Position numbers and translations under genes: made by a program. Shown piece by piece: positions 9,829 through 18,529 of a stretch of 64,000 bases of DNA. The notes beneath the pieces were generated by a model. It made no database searches. It was not told the DNA's origin and saw only the letters and a list, made by a program, of their open reading frames with translations. How positions within the stretch are numbered: the first letter of the stretch is position 1; each line of letters begins with the position of its first letter. Origin of the DNA: an uncultured Bacilli bacterium (lineage in GTDB: Bacteria; Bacillota_I; Bacilli_A; RF39; UBA660); contig CAKPFM010000003.1 in NCBI GenBank assembly GCA_934153945.1, positions 1-64,000 on the forward strand, read 5' to 3'.

Positions 9829-10728
9829 TTATTTAATACTGTTAATTTCTTTTATTGTCATACCACTAATTTCTGATATTGTATTTACATCAATATTCTT
9901 TTTCAACATATTTATTACCATTTGCTTTTTACCATCAAGAATCCCATCATTAAATCCATCATTAAATCCATCATTAAATCCATTGTTAAATCCATCATTG
10001 TATCCTTCTTCTCTTGCTTCATAAATATATGTGTTTTGTTCCATTTCACTTCTTGGTAAAGCTGTGTATAAAAATATGTTTTCTTCATCATCACTAAATT
10101 CATTCATTTCTTCTAGTAATTTCTCTTTACTTTCTTTTTCCATTAAATCATCACCCATTATCATTCTTATTTCTTCTTCACTTGTTGATGTTAATATCTT
10201 ACACCATCTTGTTAGCTTTGTTTCATCTTTAGTATAACATATTTCTTTTGCTTTTACCATATCTACTGTATCTATTCTTAGTTTTTTACTTAGTATTTTT
10301 CCTTTTTCATTTCTTAAATAATAACTTTCTCTTATTTCTTCATTACATCTAAAGTTATTTAAATTTATTTGTATTGTTTCATTTATATGACTGTAGTCTC
10401 TATCTCCTTTTTTTAATTGTTTTGAATGTATATTACACACATATACTACATTTCTATCTATTGTTCCTTGTGATACTTTATTTGATAGTTCTATATTTAT
10501 TTTTTTCCCTCTATAATTTAACAATAAATCTACTTCTTTTTTTGATTCTTTTTTATTTTCTTTTTTTAAATCCCTATTTAGTAGTTTTAAATTTCCTTTT
10601 ATTTCTTTTAATGGTATTTCTAGATATGTTGATATAAAGTTCTCTAGTATTATTATATTTTCTTCCTTATTGAATATTGATGTAAATGCTAGATCATAGT
10701 TTAGTGGTATTAATTCGGTTTTTAACAT
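9829..10728 (-). CDS. Rpn/PD-(D/E)XK nuclease-family protein with GFND repeats
   Basis: A protein of about 299 residues in the Rpn (recombination-promoting nuclease, PDDEXK_2 'putative transposase') family. The nuclease core lies in the N-terminal third, with the conserved N-terminal NYDLAFTSIFNKEE segment and EVDLLLNYRGKKINIEL, where D and E are candidate metal ligands. Near the C-terminus a tandem GFNDGFNDGFND segment is encoded by 12-bp DNA repeats (about 9947-10005). Rpn proteins act as DNA nucleases promoting recombination or in phage defence. I start at the Met 5 nt after GAGGAGG, eight codons inside the longest ORF. A hairpin CACTAT/ATAGTG sits just upstream of that SD. A paralogue lies at 46101-46952. 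Confidence 0.82.
   Translation of the reverse strand: MLKTELIPLNYDLAFTSIFNKEENIIILENFISTYLEIPLKEIKGNLKLLNRDLKKENKKESKKEVDLLLNYRGKKINIELSNKVSQGTIDRNVVYVCNIHSKQLKKGDRDYSHINETIQINLNNFRCNEEIRESYYLRNEKGKILSKKLRIDTVDMVKAKEICYTKDETKLTRWCKILTSTSEEEIRMIMGDDLMEKESKEKLLEEMNEFSDDEENIFLYTALPRSEMEQNTYIYEAREEGYNDGFNNGFNDGFNDGFNDGILDGKKQMVINMLKKNIDVNTISEISGMTIKEINSIK
9947..10005 (-). repeat. 12-bp tandem repeat inside the Rpn gene
   Basis: About five copies of a 12-bp unit (forward ATCATTAAATCC) encode the Gly-Phe-Asn-Asp tetrapeptides. Copies differ at single positions toward the gene interior (for example ATTGTTAAATCC). In-frame unit length means copy-number change would alter protein length without frameshift. 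Confidence 0.85.
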
Positions 10729-10790
10729 ATTTTCCTCCTCACTATATAACATAGTGGGATTTTTTTAAATCACCTGAAATAATTAAAAAA

Positions 10791-10810
10791 AAATACATTT
10801 TATTGTATTT
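10791..10810 (-). terminator. intrinsic terminator of tpiA
   Basis: Stem AAATACA / TGTATTT with a 6-nt loop, followed on the minus strand by nine U residues. It overlaps the tpiA stop codon and closes the pilin-pgk-tpiA run. Confidence 0.65.
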
Positions 10811-11507
10811 TCTCTATTATTTTTAATAGTTGCTTTGGATTTAATGATGATTTACCTACAATAACTCCATTTATATTTGGTATTTTTCTAATAATTTCTA
10901 TATTATTTTCATCTATACTACCACCATATAAAACTTTTACATCCTGTTTATTTAATTCATATACAACCTCTTTTATATAAGTTATAGTATCTTTTATATC
11001 TTGATTATTAGGAATATTACCACTACCTATTGCCCATATAGGTTCATATGCTATAAAAAGATTGTTTATATTATTAATATTTCTTAAATCATTATTCAAT
11101 TGTTTTTGTAGTACTCTAGTTGTTTTTAACATATTTTTTTCTTCTAGTGTTTCACCAATACACAAAATTACTTTTAATCCTGTATTTAAACATTCGGTGA
11201 TTGTTTTATTTATTTCTAAATCACTTTCATTAAATTTAATTCTTCTATCACTATGGCCAACAATAACATATTTTACTCCAAGACCATATGCTTGTTTTGG
11301 GGTAATTTCACCTGTATATAAATTACCATCATAATATATATTTTGTAGTCCAACTGAATAATTATGTTTTAAAAAATATGGTATATATAATTCAGATGGA
11401 CAAATTACTAAATTTGATTTACATGATTCAATTTCAGTTAAATATGGCGCTATATCTTTTGGTAATAGGTTACCTTTTAAATTAGCAACTATTAAAAAAT
11501 CATTCAT
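10800..11507 (-). CDS. tpiA: triosephosphate isomerase
   Basis: A 235-residue TIM-barrel enzyme interconverting dihydroxyacetone phosphate and glyceraldehyde 3-phosphate. Active-site residues are visible: N9 and K11 (ANLKGN), H85 (VGHSDRR), E155 (YEPIWAIG), plus the phosphate-binding YGGSI loop. Two small deviations: GHSDRR replaces the usual GHSERR, and the length is slightly under the typical 250. I start at the Met preceded by AGAGGGA; the longer ORF would run 80 nt into the glycosyltransferase gene. It starts 1 bp after that gene's stop, which implies coupled translation. The linkage to pgk is a common glycolytic arrangement, here interrupted by two lipid or envelope genes. Confidence 0.93.
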   Translation of the reverse strand: MNDFLIVANLKGNLLPKDIAPYLTEIESCKSNLVICPSELYIPYFLKHNYSVGLQNIYYDGNLYTGEITPKQAYGLGVKYVIVGHSDRRIKFNESDLEINKTITECLNTGLKVILCIGETLEEKNMLKTTRVLQKQLNNDLRNINNINNLFIAYEPIWAIGSGNIPNNQDIKDTITYIKEVVYELNKQDVKVLYGGSIDENNIEIIRKIPNINGVIVGKSSLNPKQLLKIIEKIQ

Positions 11508-11508
11508 A

Positions 11509-12726
11509 TTAATCCCTCTTTGTTCTTTTAAATATTCTTTCAAATATTGATTTTTTCTTTTTCTTTGACATTGCTGATTTATAAACATCTAATATTTTTT
11601 CAGCATAGTATTTTAATGAGTGTTCATTAGCTGTTATTTTAGCTTGTGCTTTCATTTTATCATAAATTTCTTGATTTTCTATTAAAGTACTTATTTTTTT
11701 TAGATAATCATTTTTTTTATTAAATAAATAGCCATTTAATCCATCAATTACTGTATTTGAAAAACTTTCATCATTAATAGCAACTACTGGAATTCCTGAT
11801 GCCATAGCCTCTATTACTGTTAATCCTTGTGTCTCTGTGGTACTTGCTGTTACAAACACATTGCCTAAAGCATAATAATATGGCATATCATCTCTTGGTA
11901 CGGCACCTGTAAAAATAGTTGAATTTTCTATTTTATTTTTTTTACACAATTTTTTGTATTTTTCCATATCAGGTCCATTACCAACTATCAATAATTTTAA
12001 ATTTGGATATTTTTTTAATAAACTATATTGATTATTAATAATAAATTCTATATTTTTTTCTTCTGCAAGTCTTCCAACATATAGAATAACAAATGAATTG
12101 TTTAATTCATATTTATTTTTTAATTCTTGTATTTTTGATTGTTTCAATTTATTGACATCAAAATTATCTATATCCATACCAGTTGGTACTATGTATATGT
12201 TTTTATCACATTTATATTTTTCTTTAAATAAATTATAAGTTTTTTTACTTGGTACTATTAATTCACTAGCAGTTTTATCACAATAAAATTTTGTAAAATA
12301 TTCGACTAATTTTTTACTAGATTTATCAAAGTATCCATGTGTTATATAATGTACATAATCTTCATACATAGTATGATATGTATGTACTAGCGGTATTCCA
12401 AATTGCTTTGAAATAATTCTAGCAAATGTACCAACTCCAAATTCTGTATGTGAATGTATTACATCTAAATTCCATTTTTTTATTTTATTTATTACACGAA
12501 CTGGATAAATACCTGTTAATCTATAATCATATATTCCTGTAGGAATCCCAGGTATACGTATAGTCTTTCCATCATTTTCATATATATATTTCATATTTTT
12601 TGTATTTACAGTAACAATATAAACTTGGTGTCCTTTTTCTTTTAAGGCTTGTTCTAACATCTTAACGCTAGTAGATACACCATTTATATATGGTGGATAT
12701 GTATCGGTAAATATTCCTATTCGCAT
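11509..12726 (-). CDS. GT4 glycosyltransferase, probable diacylglycerol glucosyltransferase
   Basis: A 405-residue GT-B glycosyltransferase of family GT4. The N-terminal Rossmann domain opens with RIGIFTDTYPPYINGVSTS, typical of 1,2-diacylglycerol 3-glucosyltransferases that make membrane glycolipids and lipoteichoic acid anchors. The C-terminal donor-binding domain has YVGRLAEEKN and the ETQGLTVIEAMASG motif with the conserved Glu pair. The C-terminus is strongly basic (KKKKKSIFERIFKRTKR), suited to acidic membrane surfaces. It sits 1 bp after a flippase or LPG-synthase-like membrane gene and directly before tpiA. Substrate identity is inferred from family resemblance only. Confidence 0.82.
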   Translation of the reverse strand: MRIGIFTDTYPPYINGVSTSVKMLEQALKEKGHQVYIVTVNTKNMKYIYENDGKTIRIPGIPTGIYDYRLTGIYPVRVINKIKKWNLDVIHSHTEFGVGTFARIISKQFGIPLVHTYHTMYEDYVHYITHGYFDKSSKKLVEYFTKFYCDKTASELIVPSKKTYNLFKEKYKCDKNIYIVPTGMDIDNFDVNKLKQSKIQELKNKYELNNSFVILYVGRLAEEKNIEFIINNQYSLLKKYPNLKLLIVGNGPDMEKYKKLCKKNKIENSTIFTGAVPRDDMPYYYALGNVFVTASTTETQGLTVIEAMASGIPVVAINDESFSNTVIDGLNGYLFNKKNDYLKKISTLIENQEIYDKMKAQAKITANEHSLKYYAEKILDVYKSAMSKKKKKSIFERIFKRTKRD

Positions 12727-12727
12727 A

Positions 12728-13723
12728 TTAGTCCTTCTTTCTTAATCCTAAAATAATTGCACCTAATATCATTCCAAAATAATATGTTACAAATCTCCAT
12801 ATTAACATTATGGCATTAATTTTGGGTCCAGTTATAAAATTACCATAAAATGATATAAATCCATATTCTAATCCACCAGTTCCTCCTGGTATTGGTACAA
12901 ATGCTCCTATTAACATAACATATGCACTTGTTACTATTACATTAACAATTGATATATTAAGTCCTACACCTTTAATTATAAAATATGGAACTAAATATAA
13001 TAAAGATAATGATAATAATTGTAACAAAATAAGCATTATAAATTTCTTTTTATTTTTTAATAAAATTTTTGCTCCATCATTAAAATCTGATAAATATTTT
13101 TCAAATTGATTTATTTTTTCTTCTTTGTTTTTTATTATTTTTAATTTGGATAATATATTTATTATAAAATTAATTACTACTTTATTTCCTTTTTTAAAAT
13201 AAGTAATTGAAAATAATACAACTATTACTAGAAAATTTATAATAAATCCAATTAAAACTAGATTTTTTAGCAAGGTTATATCTGGATACAATTTAAATAT
13301 ATAGTTATAAGTTACAGCAAATATTCCAAGTAATACTAATGCTGTTTGATATATTATAAAATTTTGAATCGAAATATTAGCTGCATTTATAATGCTGATT
13401 CCATCTTTATTTAATCTATATATTTCATATGGTTGTCCACCTGTAGCAAATGGAGTTATTGCGTGAAAAAAATTAGTTTCTAAACCCATTCTAAATGACT
13501 TCTTTAATGTATAATCTTTTTTAAAATTATTTACAACTATTTTCATTATTATACTTTTTATAAATACATATAATATGAATACAATTATAGCTAATAAGAA
13601 TAATAACAAATTCATATTTTTTATAGTATTTATTATTTCGATATAATCATTTTTTAGTGATAAATATAATACTAGTATAGTTATTACAATTAGAATTAAA
13701 AAATTAATTATGTTCTTTTTCAT
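12728..13723 (-). CDS. UPF0104/LPG_synthase_TM family integral membrane protein
   Basis: A 331-residue polytopic membrane protein with about eight helices, resembling the membrane domain of lysylphosphatidylglycerol synthase/flippase MprF and the UPF0104 family. Diagnostic stretches are ATGGQPYEIYRL (around residue 95) and the glycine-rich PIPGGTGGLEYG near the end. No cytoplasmic aminoacyl-transferase domain is present, so it is not a full MprF. It overlaps the 3' end of pgk by 20 bp and is 4 bp from the glycosyltransferase gene, so it may move a lipid made or modified by that enzyme; this is inference from context. Confidence 0.75.
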   Translation of the reverse strand: MKKNIINFLILIVITILVLYLSLKNDYIEIINTIKNMNLLLFLLAIIVFILYVFIKSIIMKIVVNNFKKDYTLKKSFRMGLETNFFHAITPFATGGQPYEIYRLNKDGISIINAANISIQNFIIYQTALVLLGIFAVTYNYIFKLYPDITLLKNLVLIGFIINFLVIVVLFSITYFKKGNKVVINFIINILSKLKIIKNKEEKINQFEKYLSDFNDGAKILLKNKKKFIMLILLQLLSLSLLYLVPYFIIKGVGLNISIVNVIVTSAYVMLIGAFVPIPGGTGGLEYGFISFYGNFITGPKINAIMLIWRFVTYYFGMILGAIILGLRKKD

Positions 13724-14888
13724 TTATTACTTCAACTCCTGGTAGTTTTTTACCTTCTAATAATTCTAGTGAAGCTCCTCCACCTGTTGATATGTGATCA
13801 AATATATCTTTATAGCCTAGATTTATAACAGCGCTAGCAGTATCTCCACCACCAACTATTTTTTTAGCATTTATATTTTTTAATATTTCACATATTCTTT
13901 TAGTACCTTCATCGAAAGGTTTTATTTCAAATACACCTACGGGACCATTCCATATTATTGTTTTACTTTTTTCTAAATAAGTTTTAAATAATTTTGTTGT
14001 ATTGTATCCTATATCTAAACCTATTTCATCTTGTTTTATTTCATTTATGAAACATTGTCTACATTGAGTATTTTCTTTGATTTCTTTAGCATTAACACTA
14101 TCTATTGGTAAAATTATTTTATCTTTATATTTTTCTAACATATTTTTACAAAATTCAATACTATCTACATCCAATAATGATTTTCCTGTGTTAATATCTG
14201 ATGCTTTTAAAAATGTATATGCCATTCCTCCACCTATTAAGATGTAATCAGCTACATTTACTAGATTTTCTATTAAAGTGATTTTATCACTTACTTTTGA
14301 ACCACCAAGTATTATAGTTATTGGCTTTTCAGCATTTGTTAAATCTAAAGCATTTAGTTCTTTTTCAACTAAAAAACCTATTCCAGAAGGCAAATTACTG
14401 GCAATACCGACATTTGATGAATGACTTCTATGACTTGTTCCAAAAGCATCATTGATAAATATATCACCTAAACTAGCCCAATATTTACCTAATTCTATAT
14501 CGTTTGAACTTTCTAATTTCCCATTTAAATCTTCATATCTTGTATTTTGAATTAATAATACATCTTTATTTTTCATATTACTAATTTTTTCTTCTAATTC
14601 TATTCCACGAGTAACATTTGAAAATATAACTTTTTGATTTAGTAATTCTTCTAATCTTGGTACAACAATATTTAAATTGTTTTTAACTTTATCCTCTTCA
14701 GTTTTTACTCTACCTAAATGAGATAATAATATTACCTTAGCATTTTTTTCTATAGCATATTTTATAGTTTCTAAACTCATTTTAATACGATTATCATCTG
14801 TTATTTTTCCATCTTTTATTGGTACATTAAAATCTACTCTAATCATTACTTTTTTATTATTTAAATCAAAATCTCTTATTGTTTTCAT
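13704..14888 (-). CDS. pgk: phosphoglycerate kinase
   Basis: A full-length 394-residue enzyme transferring phosphate from 1,3-bisphosphoglycerate to ADP. The signature RVDFNVPIKDGKI lies at the N-terminus, with HLGRV and the GTSHRSHSS substrate-binding region following, GGSKVSDKI near the hinge and the nucleotide-binding GGGDTASAV plus STGGGASLELLEGKKLPGV at the C-terminus. It starts 8 bp after a prepilin-like gene (SD AGGTGA) and its 3' end overlaps the next membrane-protein gene by 20 bp, making one run down to tpiA. Confidence 0.97.
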   Translation of the reverse strand: MKTIRDFDLNNKKVMIRVDFNVPIKDGKITDDNRIKMSLETIKYAIEKNAKVILLSHLGRVKTEEDKVKNNLNIVVPRLEELLNQKVIFSNVTRGIELEEKISNMKNKDVLLIQNTRYEDLNGKLESSNDIELGKYWASLGDIFINDAFGTSHRSHSSNVGIASNLPSGIGFLVEKELNALDLTNAEKPITIILGGSKVSDKITLIENLVNVADYILIGGGMAYTFLKASDINTGKSLLDVDSIEFCKNMLEKYKDKIILPIDSVNAKEIKENTQCRQCFINEIKQDEIGLDIGYNTTKLFKTYLEKSKTIIWNGPVGVFEIKPFDEGTKRICEILKNINAKKIVGGGDTASAVINLGYKDIFDHISTGGGASLELLEGKKLPGVEVINEKEHN

Positions 14889-14896
14889 ATTTTCAC

Positions 14897-15436
14897 CTAC
14901 TTTATATAATTTAATCTATTTTGAAATGCTTCTTTTATTTCTTCTTCTGATATTGAATTAATTGCAGATTGAGCATTGTTAATATTTTCTGTTGTTTTAT
15001 TATTTTCTATTGTTTTCATTTTTACTAGTGCATTATTAACTTCAGTCATTTCTTTATCACTTAAATACTTCATTTTATATTCATATACATAATTTTCATT
15101 TGCTTTTACTAAAATTAGTAGATTATTTTTTACATCTTTTATTTGTTTTGAACCAAGTATATTTGGAGTTATTAAATTACTATTTAAATATGTATTTAAC
15201 AATTTATCAATTTCAACATAAGTTAATTTATTTTGTTCTCTTAATTCTTGGTAGTTATCTCTATTTTCAGAAATATATGCTTCGGCTGCTAAAAAGACAT
15301 TTTCTTCAAATGTTTTAATTTTTGATTCCTCAGCTTTTTTTAACATACTTGTTATTGCTGGAATAGATAGCAACATAATTGATGCCATAATTGAAAATAT
15401 AGCTAATAATTCCACCAAAGTAAAACCCTTTTTCAT
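14897..15436 (-). CDS. type IV prepilin-like protein with canonical class III leader
   Basis: A 179-residue protein beginning MKKG|FTLVELLA: a four-residue basic leader, the Gly-Phe cleavage site of prepilin peptidase, Glu at mature position +5 and a hydrophobic helix (about 5-28). The rest is helical and charged (KKAEESKIKTFEENVFLAAEAY), with no Cys pair. It resembles pseudopilins of competence or type II-like systems. No prepilin peptidase or other pilus gene adjoins it; the next gene, 8 bp on, is pgk. It differs clearly from the pilin-like proteins of the Tad cluster, which lack the FTLVE motif. Confidence 0.8.
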   Translation of the reverse strand: MKKGFTLVELLAIFSIMASIMLLSIPAITSMLKKAEESKIKTFEENVFLAAEAYISENRDNYQELREQNKLTYVEIDKLLNTYLNSNLITPNILGSKQIKDVKNNLLILVKANENYVYEYKMKYLSDKEMTEVNNALVKMKTIENNKTTENINNAQSAINSISEEEIKEAFQNRLNYIK

Positions 15437-15488
15437 CTTCTCACCTACTATACCAATTATATATTATATTTTTTAATATGTAAACAAA

Positions 15489-15508
15489 ATAGACCTAAAA
15501 AGGTCTAT
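15489..15508 (-). terminator. intrinsic terminator downstream of the rhodanese gene
   Basis: Stem ATAGACCT / AGGTCTAT with an AAAA loop (forward), followed on the minus strand by ATTTTGTTT. It isolates the rhodanese gene from the prepilin gene. Confidence 0.65.
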
Positions 15509-15515
15509 ATAAATA

Positions 15516-15803
15516 TTATTTTTTTAGTATCCATTCTTCATATCCACCAATTATATTTACAACTTTAAATCCATAATTTGATAATATTTGGCATGCTTTT
15601 TTACTAGTCATACCACTTCTACAGTATATAAAGTATTTTTTATTAACTTCAAGATATTTACTTGGTGATATAATTAATTTTTCAAACGGAATATTTATTG
15701 CTCCTGTTATATGTTGATTGTTATAACTTTGCGCATTTCTAATGTCTATAATGTTTACTTTACCTATCATAGGTATAAGTTCATCAATAGTTATATTTGA
15801 CAT
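15516..15803 (-). CDS. single-domain rhodanese-like protein
   Basis: A 95-residue rhodanese (sulfurtransferase) domain. The active-site loop is CRSGMTS with the catalytic Cys at residue 61, preceded by the DIRNAQSYNNQHITGAINIP region typical of the fold. Single-domain rhodaneses carry sulfane sulfur between partners. I start at the fourth residue of the longest ORF, where AGGTGG is 6 nt upstream. It follows the VirD4 gene but a terminator lies between them, so it is probably not part of that operon. Confidence 0.85.
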   Translation of the reverse strand: MSNITIDELIPMIGKVNIIDIRNAQSYNNQHITGAINIPFEKLIISPSKYLEVNKKYFIYCRSGMTSKKACQILSNYGFKVVNIIGGYEEWILKK

Positions 15804-15864
15804 CTTAACCACCTAATTTATTATATGTTTAAAATTATACGTGTGTATATCAAATAACTAAAAA

Positions 15865-15885
15865 CTGATGATTATTCATCATCAG
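15865..15885 (-). terminator. intrinsic terminator of the T4SS transcription unit
   Basis: Stem CTGATGAT / ATCATCAG with a 5-nt loop; on the minus strand the U-tract TTTTTAGTT follows. The stem includes the last codons of the VirD4 gene and marks the end of the long cluster. Confidence 0.75.
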
Positions 15886-17899
15886 CAAAGAAATCGTCAA
15901 AAAATTGATCATCAGTAACTTCTTCTTGTTTAAATTTTGGTACTTCTGGTTCTTTTTCTACTTTTTTATTTTCTTCTTTTAATTTTTCTTGTCTTTCTTC
16001 TTCTTCTAATTCTGCTATTTTAGCATCTATTCTTTTTACTAAATCATCAAAATTATTATTAGGTTTTGATAAGTTTGGTCCAAAAGAATCATTTTTTTCA
16101 AAAGGATTGCCATTTTCAAAAGGATTGAAAGGCATATTTGGCATTTTAGGCATATCACTACCTAACATTTCATCTATCTTTTTTTGTCTTTTTTCCTCTA
16201 CTACTTTTTTAACATCAAATAGGTGAATTTCTTGTTTTTCTCTTTTTGGATATGAGGCTTTAGGATAATTTTTTCCCCACATGCCTTCTTTATCCATTTT
16301 CCAAGCAGGAACCATTTTTGTTTTAAATGGCATTTCCCTAGTCCTTAATATAACCATAGTATACATTGGTAAACGTTGTAAGTCTGATACCGTTACAAGT
16401 GGAGTTGAAGCAGTTTTATCATCTTTCTTAGATTTAACTTCCCCACACATCTTACTTATTTCTTCTAAGGCTGATAACTCTGAACTTATTAAATATATCC
16501 AGTTACCACAGTTTCCTTTGATTGTATCTCCTTTTTCTTTGCCATATACATCTGATAATTGAGCAAAGTTTTGAATAATAAATGTAAACCTTATTAATCT
16601 TGAACGAGCAGCAGTTACCATTGCATCTGCATCTTTTAAAGGAGGCATATTTGCAAATTCATCTAGTATAAAGTTTGTTTTAAATGGCAATTTACCACCA
16701 TTTTCAAATGCTACATCTACTAATGTTTCATAACATTGTTTTACAAATATAGTAGCAAGTGGATGGTACGTTTTCTTTTCATCATGTATGATTATAAATA
16801 CTGCTGTTCTTTTTTTACCAATATCTTTCATATCAAAATCACTATGAGATAACATCTCTGATAAGTTTTGTTTTGATGAGAATAGTTTTATTTTTTGTTT
16901 AAATACTGATAAAATACTTCCTTTAGTATCTGCCGGTGCCATAAGTGTACTAGCAACATTTATATAGGCTGGTGAAGATTGATCTTTATCACTAAAGTAT
17001 TCTTTCATGATAGTTGTTCCACCGATTTTTTCTTCTCCAACTGTTGTCATTAAGTTAATAGTATTTAAGTTTATTTCTTCTTCTTTAGCATCTTCAAATA
17101 AAGCTAAAGCTAGTCCTGTAAAGTAGTCAGCTGATGTATTTTCCCAGAATGGATCTTGTCCCTTACTTGATTCATCATATAGGATATTTTTTGCTAAATC
17201 GTCTAATAATTCTGTTGCTTTATCAACATTTCCATCTTTATATAAACTATATGGCAATGTTAATGGGTTCCAACAATTGCCATTTTGTGGATTACGGAAG
17301 TTTAATAATACTATATTGTAACCTTTTTCTCTTAATTCTTCTGCATTTCTTTCATATATTTCACCTTTTGGATCGGTAATAATCATTGATTCACCAGCTT
17401 TTGCTAATGTTTTTACCATTGGTTGAACTATACTTTCCGTTTTACCAGAGGCTGTAGAACCAATTACTAGATTATGCCATTCTCCAGCATCTACCCATAT
17501 TTCTTTTCCATTATTTATCAATGGAACACCAGCATATGTTGTACTCTCTGCTCTAGGATCTATTTTTTTTAGATTTTTTTTCATTTCTTTATCAGTTGCC
17601 CATCTTGAGTAACCTTTTTCTTTTTTTGGAGCAGTTGATATTCCAAAACCTTTTTCTCTATCAAAGAAATATGATGAAACACTTGTAAAGACTAAAATTA
17701 GTATTGCAAGATATACAATCATTGTTAAAGGAAATAAATTCTTTTCAAACGCTGGAAGTGGATTTATACCAGTTAGTTCTGTTCCACCAACTAATGCCAT
17801 AACATTACTTACAGCTATAGCTATAAAAAATAGTAAAAATAGTGCGAATATTATAAATATTAACCAATCTCTAGGCTCTGCTCTAAATTTTAATTTCAT
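15872..17899 (-). CDS. VirD4/TraG-type coupling ATPase of a type IV secretion system
   Basis: A 675-residue membrane ATPase that delivers substrates to a type IV secretion channel. Two N-terminal helices (about 12-36 and 55-76) are followed by the motor domain with Walker A GSTASGKT (147-154), the ITDPKGEIY strand typical of TraG/VirD4 and Walker B FILDEFANM. TAARS and QNF motifs for substrate handling follow. The last 130 residues are charged and Pro/Asn-rich with a very acidic end (DDQFFDDFFADDE), a possible docking tail. It is the last gene of the minus-strand cluster, 12 bp after a lipoprotein gene, with SD GGAGG. No relaxase gene is near, so the substrate may be protein or DNA of another origin. 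Confidence 0.93.
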   Translation of the reverse strand: MKLKFRAEPRDWLIFIIFALFLLFFIAIAVSNVMALVGGTELTGINPLPAFEKNLFPLTMIVYLAILILVFTSVSSYFFDREKGFGISTAPKKEKGYSRWATDKEMKKNLKKIDPRAESTTYAGVPLINNGKEIWVDAGEWHNLVIGSTASGKTESIVQPMVKTLAKAGESMIITDPKGEIYERNAEELREKGYNIVLLNFRNPQNGNCWNPLTLPYSLYKDGNVDKATELLDDLAKNILYDESSKGQDPFWENTSADYFTGLALALFEDAKEEEINLNTINLMTTVGEEKIGGTTIMKEYFSDKDQSSPAYINVASTLMAPADTKGSILSVFKQKIKLFSSKQNLSEMLSHSDFDMKDIGKKRTAVFIIIHDEKKTYHPLATIFVKQCYETLVDVAFENGGKLPFKTNFILDEFANMPPLKDADAMVTAARSRLIRFTFIIQNFAQLSDVYGKEKGDTIKGNCGNWIYLISSELSALEEISKMCGEVKSKKDDKTASTPLVTVSDLQRLPMYTMVILRTREMPFKTKMVPAWKMDKEGMWGKNYPKASYPKREKQEIHLFDVKKVVEEKRQKKIDEMLGSDMPKMPNMPFNPFENGNPFEKNDSFGPNLSKPNNNFDDLVKRIDAKIAELEEEERQEKLKEENKKVEKEPEVPKFKQEEVTDDQFFDDFFADDE

Positions 17900-17911
17900 T
17901 TTATTTCCTCC

Positions 17912-18526
17912 TTACAATTTATTACTTTCTTTATTTTTATTATTAGCAATGTAATATATTAAACCACCTATTATTAATATTCCTAAAAATAATATTATCA
18001 TATAAATATAGTCATAGTTTTTAATATTTTTATCTATTTCAAAATATATTTCTGCATTATTAACATTTTGATCATCAATATACCAATAATATGTATTATT
18101 TTCTACTTTTGTAGCATTATGATCTATTACTTTATGATTTGTGTTTATTTTTATTTCTAATTGATCATATGTTACTACATCAAAATCACTATATTGATAT
18201 GGATAACATTTAAATTTTTTACCTGTCCTTATTGTATAAGTATTTTCAGTACTTTGAATATTATAACTATCAAAGCAAGTTAACAAAGTACTTTTTTTAT
18301 AGTTGTCCAATAAATAATCGGAACTATATGTTACTATATCATTTTCTATTGTTTTAATATAGTTTGAATTAGATATATTAATTAAATCTGCATTTACTGG
18401 TATATTTGATGTAACACCATTTATTTTTAATGTTTCATAAATTTTGTTGTTTTGAATTGATAATTCATAGTTACAGCTACAGCCAGTTAATAATATTAAC
18501 ATTAATATAGTCATTATTTTTTTCAT
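17912..18526 (-). CDS. lipoprotein with C-terminal membrane anchor, T4SS cluster
   Basis: A 204-residue protein with a lipoprotein signal (LLTGC, lipidated Cys16 followed by Ser-Cys), an extracytoplasmic domain of about 140 residues containing two further Cys, and a C-terminal transmembrane helix (about 172-193) ending in a short charged tail. Dual anchoring would clamp the domain close to the outer membrane face. I do not recognise a family. It is 3 bp downstream of the SpoIID-CHAP gene and 12 bp upstream of the VirD4 gene, so it is probably an accessory subunit of the channel. Confidence 0.7.
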   Translation of the reverse strand: MKKIMTILMLILLTGCSCNYELSIQNNKIYETLKINGVTSNIPVNADLINISNSNYIKTIENDIVTYSSDYLLDNYKKSTLLTCFDSYNIQSTENTYTIRTGKKFKCYPYQYSDFDVVTYDQLEIKINTNHKVIDHNATKVENNTYYWYIDDQNVNNAEIYFEIDKNIKNYDYIYMIILFLGILIIGGLIYYIANNKNKESNKL

Positions 18527-18529
18527 ATT

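Noticed and set aside
10374..10637. 87-residue hydrophobic ORF antisense to the Rpn gene
   Set aside because: Leu/Tyr-rich product arising from the AT-rich complement; the plus-strand reading has no SD, whereas the minus strand has a clear family match. Similar shadows occur at 46337-46882 and elsewhere.
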